This document shows positions 48,813 to 58,349 of a DNA stretch of 64,000 nt, one piece after another. The DNA lies in assembly GCF_904849725.1 (NCBI RefSeq), contig NC_058518.1, positions 509,999,225-510,063,224 on the forward strand, written 5' to 3'. This stretch comes from Hordeum vulgare subsp. vulgare (taxonomy: Eukaryota; Streptophyta; Magnoliopsida; Poales; Poaceae). Every line of letters starts with the position of its first letter. Positions within the stretch are counted from its first letter, which is position 1. The notes under the pieces are model-generated. The model did not search any database. It was not told the DNA's origin and saw nothing but the letters and a program-made list of their open reading frames with translations. The position numbers and the translations under genes are program-made.

Positions 48813-50219
48813 CGAATCGCTCCGGCTGAAAGCATTTACCTTACATCTATGAACATTGTTTGATTTCAGCAACTTTTCAGAACGAAAACTCTTAGTCAAA
48901 ACAAAGGAGGGGTTCAAGATTCGCGCATGTGTTTTTTTTTGCCATCGCAAAGCAAATATGGTAGAGCCTTCTTTCCATCGATTTCTGCCCGTGAGCCCAT
49001 AGATTTGCCTCCCCTCTGCGTAAGAGCTCCTATTTTCTGCCTCGGGCTCTTCTGAACAACGTCAGCGCGCATAGACTCTCCTCCGTTGAACCCCTCATGA
49101 CCAAACCCATAAGTGGGGTTGGGCGCCTTTGTTTGTCACTCCTTATTTTTTGTTTCTTGTTTTTTGCCTGTTTTATCTTCTTTAAAACAAGTCGGCATAT
49201 CAAGAAAACATATTCAAATTTAAGAAAAACAATTGATTTTGGAAAAATGTCCCAGAAATCAAAACATGTTCATGGTTACAAAAAAGTTCACACAGCGAAA
49301 ACTTCGTGAATTCAAAAGATGTTTATAAATTTCAAACAAATGTTTCGTACTTCAAAATTTGATGAACAGTTTTTTAACTTGATTAAAAAAATTGTATCCA
49401 AGAGCAAATGTATGAACCAATTTTGGAGAAATCAATGAACAAACATGTTATTTTAATTAACATTTTTAACAAAGATGAAAAAAATTCGAATTGGAAGAAC
49501 ATTGTTTGAGTTTTATGGACATTTTTCGAATTTTTTAACGGTTACTAAGTTCATTCTATGAAATTTTAATTTGATGAACATTTTTTATTTATTTTTAACA
49601 AAATAATGTTCGCAAATTTTAAAATAAAATTTACAAAATGGGAAAAGGTAAAGAAGAAAAGAGAGAGAAAAAAAAGAAAAACAGGAAGAATGGAAGAAGA
49701 AGAAGAAAAGAAATCCCGATTGGTAATGCACTTGAAAATCCCGAAAAATTAGGACGGCCAATGCGCGAACGAGTCAGAGTGGGGGATATGCGCTAGGGTA
49801 CTAGCTAGACAACGTCCTATGCGCCAAATTAGAGCCGCCTCTCTGCGTGCGGGTCCGGCGGCCCGTGGCTGGGAGGCGAATCTTGGTGCCTCGGCTTTAG
49901 CTAGTAGATTGCCCGGGGTTTTAGTCCTTGTTGGGGAGATGCTCGAGTGTATGATGGCGCTCCATCTTTGAGTCATTCTTCCGCCTCCTCAAGTATGTCC
50001 ATAGGAATGGATTAGATCAATATGTAATGTTGATATCTTTGATAGATGTACGACTGTAGGCCTTACGCCAGTTTTTCTGGGCTGCGAGGTTACAATTTTT
50101 CCCTTATTGCAAAATTTAGTTTCCGGTTATTCTAATCGATTCGTGACGCGTCGGTAGCTCGTTCTATCGACGACAATAGTTATTCGACGGTCTGGATCCC
50201 TCAATGTAATTTGTATTGT
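48813..50219. other. AT-rich and unassigned stretch
   Basis: No gene. About 49190-49640 is AT-rich with repeated GAACATTTTT phrases, 49640-49700 is purine-rich (GAAGAAAAG) and 49740-50219 is unassigned. Confidence 0.45.
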
Positions 50220-50224
50220 ACTAG

Positions 50225-52240
50225 CAAAAGGGCCCGTGCGTTGCAACAGGAGAAAAAAATTATAATCTCCAATGATAATGTGACCACATTATATTCACAT
50301 CTCATGGCATGATTTTGAAAAACATATCGCACTCCTCTAGCCAAATGACACTGGTTTTGGAGAGTTATCTAAAGCTTATATGTGGTTATCGACTTTTTCC
50401 TGTTCCTTTCTCCTTCGTTGGATTCTATTAAGTTCTTAGCCTGAAGGTTACTGTTTTTGTTCCATTCAATTACACCTTTGTAGAATCTTCGATAGCAAGA
50501 AAATTTTAGTTTACCATCCAGAATTGTTTATTAAGAAGAAAAAAAGGTACTCAAAATTTTGTCGCTCTTTAAATTTATTTGATCGATACAAAAAATAGTG
50601 ATGTGTGCAAAAGAAAATATTATAATCATAATCATAATTTGTTTCATCTCGAAACAATCTTTTTTGAAACGATCGAAACATACTTTCATACTCTAAAAAC
50701 CTTTCTCGGTACAAGAACAACATAATTCTATGTCCAGTCAAGGTTTCTGCTCCACCATTAAAAAAACGTTTATGCTCCTCTTATTTATTTATTTATTTTG
50801 CAAAATTGGACTTCCACTGATTAACCATGGTTGTTTACAATCCAAATTTCAGAGATGATTGAATTTCAATCAAGGTTTCTGCTCCTTTCCTATGAACTAT
50901 AATATTTAATTTATTTCCAAGATCAAAGTCACATGAATATAAGAATATGGCTTACTAAGTTAGAACAGTTGCCCTCAAAGCGTAAGTGTGCCAGCTCATT
51001 GTCAAATAATTACAGTATGCCAATGTGAGGAGGGTGGAGGGGGCAATAGGAGTTTCATCACAGGGCACTAAGAACACATTAACAGAATACCCATTTCTTG
51101 AAACGGCATAAACATTCGCACATAAATCCAAGGGATGAGCACGGGATTTTTGTTTAATGAGTTGTGCTAGCACGCATAACAATAGGTAGCTTCTAGTTTG
51201 TGCATCTAACAACAACAAATGATTAAAAAAGAGCAACCCAACGTTTTATATGCTTATCCACATTGCCTTCTTCCACACCCAGCGCCGCTCCGCCTCCATT
51301 GTAACCTCACAAGCAAGCGTAGCTGCTCCTCCTTTTCTCCATCCATCCACCTCACCACCATCGCTGCTCTCCTCTTCTCTATCCAGGGCACCCACTACCG
51401 GCTTGGCGTGCGTTGCCCCATCCCAAGTTCTTCCTCCTCCCGATGCATGGCCGTCCTCCACCCCACAACAGTCGCTCGTGTTGCGCCAACGATGTACTTC
51501 ACTCCTGGCGTGCGCGGTCGCAGAGGCTGGCCAGAGCCACTTGCCGGCTGCGAAAGGTGGGGCAATGCATCGTCTTGTGTGTTTGCTGCTGCGGCTCGGG
51601 CAGTGGCGACCCGCTCACCAGCAGGGGCCTGAGGTGGAGTTCCCATGCATGGTGGAGCCCTACCGGTGAGTGACTGGTGGCGACGGGGGGTTGCGGTGCC
51701 GGTGTGCAGTGGCGGTTTGGTTGCTCGCCACATCTGGAGGCCTCACGACCGGTTCCCCGCCATGGACGCCGCCCCCTACAAGCCTGCCCCGCCGTGGTCC
51801 CTGCCTTTGAAGCTGGTGAACTCCTTGACCCCGACCGTCTTCGCGCGCTCCTCCCGCCTTGCTGTCGCCGACTGATGTGGAGCCCGAGCCCGAGCGCTAC
51901 ACCGGCTCCCCGCCATGGCTGCCGCCCCCTCCAAGCACGCGCCGCAGTGGGTCATGGCGAAGTCTCCGCGCGCCCCTCCCACCTCCCTGTCATCGCCTGA
52001 TGCGGCGTCCGAGCACAACGCCGCTTCCCTGCTGTGGCCGCCCCCTACAGAAAAACGAAACCTTACTTAATGAGAAGAATCTTGGATGAAATACTGCAAA
52101 ACGCGAGGTTCGTTTTGTAAAAACGAAACGTTTTCTTGGTTAGTTACTTAAAGAGGGACGGTGAGTTAATTACTTGAAAAAACAGGGCCTTTTTTTATAA
52201 AATATCCATGACGTACGGCAGAAGCATCAGCTGCTTTATT
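50225..52240. mobile_element. Element with CAAAA..CGTGCGTTGCAAC type termini (copy 2)
   Basis: The left end CAAAAGGGCCCGTGCGTTGC and the right end AGCTGCTTTATT match copy 1 at 27880-29256. ACTAG occurs on both sides (50220-50224 and 52241-52245). Its left 100 bases also resemble copy 1 (TATAATCT..AATGAT, then TTATATTCACA). The interior 51250-52060 is GC-rich and Pro/Ala-coding in several frames, without a recognisable domain. It may be a captured gene or UTR piece. Confidence 0.45.
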
Positions 52241-52418
52241 ACTAGGGAAGATTTGGGATGTTTTGTATTTTCATATGTTCATTGCATTTCCATATGTCTA
52301 TATGCACGTTTTGGAAAGAAAATATTCTCACCTCGTTAACGCACGGGCTACGAACCTTAGTTTCCGGATCCGTCGAGCTCCCCACGTAACCTAAGCTAAC
52401 CTAACCGACCCGACCCGC

Positions 52419-52426
52419 TATATATA
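52419..52426 (+). promoter_or_regulatory. TATA box of the E3 ligase gene
   Basis: TATATATA lies about 92 bp upstream of the ATG at 52518, predicting transcription from about 52450 and a leader of about 65 bases. Confidence 0.65.
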
Positions 52427-52517
52427 CGTACGCCGTCTTGTTCATCCAACCAAGAACATCGTACGTACTCCGTCCGTCGTGCTGTGCACCAGATCAGATA
52501 CCTCTGCAGCTGCGCGC

Positions 52518-54305
52518 ATGGCGGAGGACGCCGACGTCTGCGCCATCTGCCTCGGCGGCATGGTCCGCGGCCAGGCCGGCTTCACGGCCGAGTGCTCCCA
52601 CGCCTTCCACCTCAGCTGCATCTCCGCCAGCGTCGCGCACGGCAACCACGACTGCCCGCTCTGCAAGGCGCCCTGGACCGTCCTCCCCGCCGTCAACGCC
52701 CCACCATCGCCGCCATCGTCGTCCCAGCAGGTGCGCCGCACGTACCAGGACGACGAGCCGACCGTCCCGGCACAGCCCGCGGCGGCGAATAACGGCGGAT
52801 CAGGAGCCGCGGTGGCCCTCAGGACGCACTGCGAGTTCCCTGCCCTGGCGAGGGACGTCGCCCGGGAGAAGTTCGCCGTGCTCGTGCACGCCAGGGCGCC
52901 GTCCTCCGAGGCGGCGCGCGCGTCGCTCGACCTCGTGACCGTGCTCGACGTCAGCGGCAGCATGGCCGGCCAGAAGCTGGCGCTGCTGAAGCGGGCCATG
53001 GGGTTCGTCATCGACAACCTCGGCCCGGCCGACCGCCTCTCCGTCGTCTCCTTCTCCAACAACGCCAGCCGCCTGATCCGCCTCGCGCGCATGTCCGACG
53101 CGGGGAAGGCCGCGGCCAAGCGCGCCGTGGAGTCCCTCTACGCGAGGGGCGCCACCAACATCGGCGAGGGCCTCCGCGTCGCCGCCGACGTGCTTGACTG
53201 CCGCCGGCACGTGAACGCCGTCGCCGGTGTCATGCTTCTCTCCGATGGGCAGGACTCGTTCACCGGCGCCAACTACATCAACCTGATGCCACCTTCGCTC
53301 AGTGAGTACAACGGCGCGGGAGTCCGGCCTCCGGCGGTTCACACGTTCGGTTTCGGCACGGACCACGACGCGGCCGCCATGCACACCATCGCGGAGGCCA
53401 CCGGCGGCACGTTTTCCTTCATCGAGAACCAGGCGATCGTGCAGGACGCGTTCGCGCAGTGCATCGGCGGGCTCCTCACGGTCGTCGTGCAGGAGGCGCG
53501 CATTGCCATGACATGCTTGCATACGGGCGTGCGCGTCCGGGAGATCAAGTCCGGCCGCTACGACAGTCACGTGGACGCCGATGGCCGTGCTGCCTCGGTG
53601 GACGTCGGCGAGCTCTACGCAGACGAGGAGAGGCGCTTCCTGATACTCATGGACGTGCCCAGAGCCGAAGAAGCCGAAGACGTCACCGGCCTGGTCAAGG
53701 TGAGCTGCACATACCAGGACGCGGCAACAGGGCAGGCGGCCACCGTGTCCGTCGACGACGCGGCGGTCCAAAGGCCCGTCGAGGCGACGGAGGTGGAGCC
53801 GTCAATGGAGGTGGAGCGCGAGCGCCTCCGAGTGGCGACGACCGAAGACATGGCGGCGGCACGCGAGGCGGCCGATCGCGGAGAACATGCCGAGGGCGGA
53901 CGGATACTGCGGAGGCGGCTGGCGGCCGTGAAGTCTTCGGCGCACGCTTTCGACGACCTTTGTTGCGAGGAGCTGGAGGAGGAAATGCACGACTTCATCG
54001 GCTTCGTGGAAGACGATAAGGAGTACAAGACGAAAGGGCGCGCATGCATCCTGCCGGCATTAGCTCGCACCGGAAGCAGCGCGCCGGGATGGATACTTTT
54101 AGGGCTGAGTCTCGCAGCGGCCGGGGTGCGGCTTACGCCACTCCGGCAATGGAGAGGATGGTCGAGAAGTCACGCGAGCAGCGGCACATGGCAGCGGCGG
54201 CGCCAACGCCGAAGAGGAAGCATGGCAGAGGGCAGCAGCAGCCAGAGTGCAAGAGCGGCAAAGGGAAACGTCACAAAAAACATTGAACGTCACAAAAAAT
54301 ATTGA
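52518..54305 (+). CDS. RING-VWA E3 ubiquitin ligase (WAV3-type), C-terminal frameshift likely
   Basis: Proteins of this type attach ubiquitin to targets; WAV3 relatives act in root gravity response and auxin-related growth. The 595-residue frame starts MAEDADVC; the codon at 52479 is GTG, so 52518 is the first ATG. The RING-H2 domain is at 8-49 with Cys8, Cys11, Cys26, His28, His31, Cys34, Cys46 and Cys49. A VWA domain starts at about 138 with the MIDAS motif DVSGS (144-148) and LLSDGQD further on. A Vwaint/C-terminal helical region follows. After about 54050 the frame stops resembling the family. The alternative frame (54044-54286) gives GISSHRKQRA and ATPAMERMVEKSREQ, as in WAV3 C termini. 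A missing G near 54052 explains both. The gene has no intron. Confidence 0.88.
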   Translation: MAEDADVCAICLGGMVRGQAGFTAECSHAFHLSCISASVAHGNHDCPLCKAPWTVLPAVNAPPSPPSSSQQVRRTYQDDEPTVPAQPAAANNGGSGAAVALRTHCEFPALARDVAREKFAVLVHARAPSSEAARASLDLVTVLDVSGSMAGQKLALLKRAMGFVIDNLGPADRLSVVSFSNNASRLIRLARMSDAGKAAAKRAVESLYARGATNIGEGLRVAADVLDCRRHVNAVAGVMLLSDGQDSFTGANYINLMPPSLSEYNGAGVRPPAVHTFGFGTDHDAAAMHTIAEATGGTFSFIENQAIVQDAFAQCIGGLLTVVVQEARIAMTCLHTGVRVREIKSGRYDSHVDADGRAASVDVGELYADEERRFLILMDVPRAEEAEDVTGLVKVSCTYQDAATGQAATVSVDDAAVQRPVEATEVEPSMEVERERLRVATTEDMAAAREAADRGEHAEGGRILRRRLAAVKSSAHAFDDLCCEELEEEMHDFIGFVEDDKEYKTKGRACILPALARTGSSAPGWILLGLSLAAAGVRLTPLRQWRGWSRSHASSGTWQRRRQRRRGSMAEGSSSQSARAAKGNVTKNIERHKKY

Positions 54306-55592
54306 ATTGCCGCTGCTATATGGAAATTAGTGCAACATGTTGGTTCCTACTATACGTAGATATATTTTGCATCAGGTTATAGCTTATATCCCGAGGAGTA
54401 AGTTCATATTTGTGATATGCCTTCTTTTTAAAACAATATTTGTGATATGCAACAATGTAAGAATTGTCAGTTTTTTTTGTAGGATTGATTGACAAAGATA
54501 TAATGTGTTTGAGGCACATGGTGATACCAATTGCATTATATTCAGCCCCGCTTCATCGAGTTTCATGGATGCATGCATCTATGTGTACACCATCCATGTA
54601 TTTAGCTCGGCAGAGCAACTCTAGCAAAGTCGTCATATATGATCGATCGTCATCTGCAATATGGAGCACATTTCATGAAGTAAATTGCAGAAAACATTGA
54701 CATTGAAGGCTAGGGTTTCAGAAACCATAAGTTTACGAAATTATACCAAAAAACACTAATTCCCAGGCTATTTGTTTTTGGAAAAAACACTAATAGGTGG
54801 TTTAGACCATTTTGAGCACGATTATGACACCTAGCCCCCGCTGGACAGAGTGGCGTGGCACGAAATAATGGATCACAAATAGACGGGATAGAAGGGACTG
54901 TATTGTAAAAGAGGACTACAAGGATGAGGTATTTTTTATTAGCCCAAGCCCATAATTTCATAGCCCATCAGGTACTACAATAGGGTCGCTCTCCTGGTCC
55001 TGCATATACTACTCTAAAAAAAACTTATTGATTGTACCAATACAGGGCATTTGACACAATACATAGCTTTGTGCTGACTCTATCCCCAATCATTTCCGCT
55101 GCCGTCGTCGCCGTGGAGCTAGGGTTTAATCGAGCGGCACACCTGTCGCATGAGCATCAACAACGGCCTAGCTGAAGAAGGATTCCGCACGCCGGTATTC
55201 TTTTTTCCTTTCAAAAGAATAAAAAAGATCTGCGCGTTGTTGACGTGCAACTATTCCTGACTTGATGCCCCCATGGCAACGACGCCAGAAAAGAGCTGCT
55301 CCCTAGTTGCTCAACAATTAGTAATTGTCTTGCAATGACCCACGAGCGCGTGGGATCGCGACAGTTTTCGAGGGTAGAGTATTCAACCCAAATTTGTTGG
55401 TTCGACACGATGGGAATGAAAGGATATTCTCCAGTATTAGCAGTTGAGGCGTCAGCTCAACCACACCTGAAAGATTAGTATCTGCAATCAGGATATAAAC
55501 AGCAAAGGTAGTATGATAGCAACGGTGCCAGAAATGATCTGATGACAAGGCAGACTATTCCTAGTTGTTGTATCAATGGCGCCAGAAAAGTA
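54306..55592. other. 3' flank of the E3 ligase gene and unassigned intergenic DNA
   Basis: No gene or clear transposon is recognised. AT-rich sequence with short frames. Confidence 0.45.
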
Positions 55593-55800
55593 TTGTAGCA
55601 GGTAGCAGCAGTGTAACGAGTAACAACAATGGCAAGGAACAACAGTAGTGACAGCAGTAGCAAGTAGCAACAGTAGCAAGTAACAGTAGCAGCAAGTAAC
55701 AGCAGCAGCAACAGTAGTAACAACAGTAGCAGCAGAGCAAGTAATAGGGTAGCAAGTAACCGTAGCAGCAACAGTAGTAACAGCAGCAGAGCAAAGAAAG
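55593..55800. repeat. Degenerate (CAG/TAG/CAA) trinucleotide array
   Basis: About 200 bases are almost entirely GTAGCA, ACAGTAG and CAGCAG units, with phrases such as AGCAAGTAACAGTAGCAGC repeated. On the minus strand it is open in all frames as Leu/Cys-rich peptides, an effect of the repeat and not evidence of coding. Confidence 0.9.
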
Positions 55801-56002
55801 TAATAGTGGCAGTGGGACAAACTCGTAGGCAATGGATCGGTGATTTGTTAGATGACATTCATCATCCAACAGTTATAACACGGAGAGATATGTGGCTAGC
55901 TCCCGTTCGTCAATGTGATGTAGGCATGCATTCCGTGTGTGGTCATACATGCTTAGGGAAAAGAACTTGCATGACATCTATTATCCATCCCTCCCATGAC
56001 AA

Positions 56003-56345
56003 AATGCAGACGACACCATGATCATGGTTGCAGAATGCAGACGACACCATGATCATGGTTGCAGGTTCCAACTCGGACATTGTTAACCTTAAGTTCCTTT
56101 TGCTCTGCTTCGAGGAAATGTCTGGACTTAAGATTAAGTTTGATAAGAGCAAGGTGGTAGTCCTTGGCTACTCCGTGGCTGAGCAGCACAGGATCGCGGA
56201 CAACCTCAACTGCAGGCTGGCTTTCTTCCCCATCGCTTACTTGGGGATGCCCCTGGCTGAGTCCAGGATCTTGGTGAGCGGGTTTGATCCGCTTGTGAGA
56301 CGAGTAGCGTCCCGTACGGAGCCCTGGTGTTTTAAATTTCAACAC
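56003..56345 (+). pseudogene. LINE reverse-transcriptase fragment
   Basis: Plus-strand translation contains the catalytic-site block ADDTMIMVAGS, then LLLCFEEMSGLKIKFDKS and AYLGMPL, which is the order seen after the YADD motif in plant LINEs. It starts at a 31-bp exact tandem duplication (56003-56033 and 56034-56064) and ends near 56340. It is truncated on both sides. Confidence 0.82.
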
Positions 56346-57331
56346 ATAAAACTTTTTTTCTTTTCCAAAAAAAATACATTAAACTTATTTTCTTTTCCTT
56401 TTTTTTGCACGACAGGCCAATCGAAAGGACTTGACAAACGTACGATCCCGTCAACCCGCAGGCCACAACCTCTGTCACCCTAGCGGCCGCCGCCAAGTTT
56501 TCTTCCACACGCCGCCACATCGATCGGTCCCCCTCCTATTCCCCCTTTTTTTAAACATCCAATCTATTCATCTTCGATTACAACAAACACCATAAATAAT
56601 AAAAAATAGATCTAAATTCGTAGGTCACTTAGTGACGACAATAAACACTAAAGCGAGCTGAACACGCGCCCATCATCACCCCTCCTTACTAGAGTCGGGC
56701 AAAACTTATTGTTGTAGACAATCGACAAGTCGTCGTGCTAAGGCTCCAAAGGACCAGCGCACTAGAACAACAACCGCCGCCGATGAAGAGTAGTGTAGAT
56801 CGAAAGGATCCAACCTGAAAACACACAAACGTAAATGAATGACGAGAAAATCCACCAAGGACAGATCTGTTGGAGACACACATCCACATGTCCACCGACG
56901 ATGCTAAACGCACCACTGAAACGAGGGCTAGGCGGGGAGAACGTTATTACATCTTCACGGAGCCGCCACCGTCCTGCCTTCCCGAGTTGGACACAAACCC
57001 TAACAATTCTCGAAGACTCATCTAAAACGAAGCCCTCCCACCGACAAAGACCGAGAACCGCCGCGCTTCCATGACCCTAAGGCCACCAGATGCAAGGCGG
57101 ACTGGTGACGGCGCCGTGGGAGGCAGAGGAACCCTAGATGGGGGAGGAGGCGGCTGCCTGAGGAGTCACGTACGCGAGGCAAGAGGAGTGGGACCCGTCC
57201 ATCCTTTTTCTCTTTTTTTTCTCGTCACGTTTTGTTTTCTCACGACATCGACGAGGTGTTGACAATGATATCATATCTTATAATGAAGCCTCTTTGGTCT
57301 CTTCCTACCTCGATGACGTCTGTTTCCACCC
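56346..57331. other. Unassigned stretch, GC-rich in its right half
   Basis: T-rich at 56346-56410, then GC-rich at about 56850-57200 with phrases like CACCAGATGCAAGGCGGACTGG that recall LINE 5' regions. No gene is supported. Confidence 0.4.
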
Positions 57332-57432
57332 GAGCCGAACCCGACGCCGCTCAGGTGGCCACCGATGCCCATGGTGGGGCACGAGCCCGCCGGGAACCCG
57401 AGCGAGCGGCTGGCGACGCCCAAGGCGTAGTA
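57332..57432 (-). pseudogene. Fragment of the BBE-like oxidase gene
   Basis: About 100 bases align nearly identically with 59372-59473 in the intact gene. This is the segment coding for the flavin-linking Cys and GGHLSGGG region, in the same orientation. Shared phrases include CTCAGGTGGCCACCGATGCC and GAACCCGAGCGAGCGGCTGG. A handful of differences are visible. It abuts a LINE fragment. Confidence 0.88.
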
Positions 57433-57453
57433 TAAATTAAATATTTAGAGGGT

Positions 57454-57711
57454 TTACTGTAAAATTGTGGCACCGTATGCTTTCTTACGTTGCACAATAT
57501 TATACAGCGCTGGATATTGGATGGCTAAAGGCGTCCCCCCCAACCACGTATCCTCCCAGAATCTCGTTCCCTCACCATTTCCAATAATGAATTTAATTCT
57601 ATGGAAAAAGGCATCTCTCACTTTCATCAACCCTTTCCAGAATGGTGAATCATTGTGTCTACCGTTGACCTCGGCCAGGGTTTTAGATTGAAGGTACTTA
57701 TTACGCAACAC
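57454..57711 (-). pseudogene. LINE C-terminal fragment (RT-associated domain)
   Basis: The 85-residue minus-strand frame contains SPFWKGLMKVRDAF and IGNGEGTRFWEDTWLGGTPL, the characteristic G.G...FW.D.W block after the reverse transcriptase in plant LINEs. It is truncated at both ends. Confidence 0.85.
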
Positions 57712-58349
57712 TTGTACTCACATCCCTTATGTCTCTATATCAACTAGGGATGCATACAACCATGTTATTATGAATACCAAGATAAACATGGTCTTCAGAA
57801 TTTTTTTAAATGAGGATTAAGATATTTCTTGATGAGTAGTTCCACCACACATCAAACTTGATCTTTAATAAATGGGGAAAACACATGTGCATCGTGCATC
57901 ATCTGTCAATTCTAGGAATTAAACTCGGGTCGTTAGGCTGCACAACCGCAATGCCCAACCACTGAGCCAAGGCTCTCTTTGCTGCACACTTACTATTTGA
58001 CACAGAAAAACACAAAGTGGAGCTCGCATTCGGTGTGTTATATTAAGGTGCTGATAGAGGTAAGGTGTACGTGTGTGTTTATCGGAATGAGCGTATGCGT
58101 GTATGTATGAGCGTCCGCGTCTGTACTTTGTTGAAAAAAAGAGGTTTAAACAAAGGAACAATATCATTCCATTTTATTTATTACTTATTTTCATAAGCTT
58201 GATACGATACACAATTTTTTTTCCACCCACACGAATACACGATTATAAACACGTGACAACACCAAGAATTAAGAGTCGAAACATGTAGAGACAATCAGGA
58301 GCACCGCACACTACTCCACAGAAATGAGATCAGATGGTATCTCCATCTA
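57712..58349. repeat. Intergenic DNA with a possible tRNA-derived SINE
   Basis: On the minus strand at about 57916-57985, TTGGCTCAGTGGTTGGGC and GACCCGAGTTTAATTCC resemble RNA polymerase III A and B boxes. At 58060-58140 on the plus strand, the phrase GAGCGTATGCGTGTATGTAT followed by CTGTACTTTGTTGAAAAAAA resembles the tail of grass Au-type SINEs. The relation of the two pieces is unclear. Confidence 0.45.

Noticed and set aside
50955..52089. Possible gene in the GC-rich block of the 2-kb element
   Set aside because: Several overlapping frames without domains, splice pattern or promoter were found; coding could not be supported.
52800..53771. 323-codon minus-strand frame inside the E3 ligase gene
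   Set aside because: It is antisense to a clear VWA domain and shows no domain of its own; GC-rich codons leave few stops.
55475..55869. Leu-rich minus-strand frames
   Set aside because: They are produced by a trinucleotide-like repeat open in all three frames.
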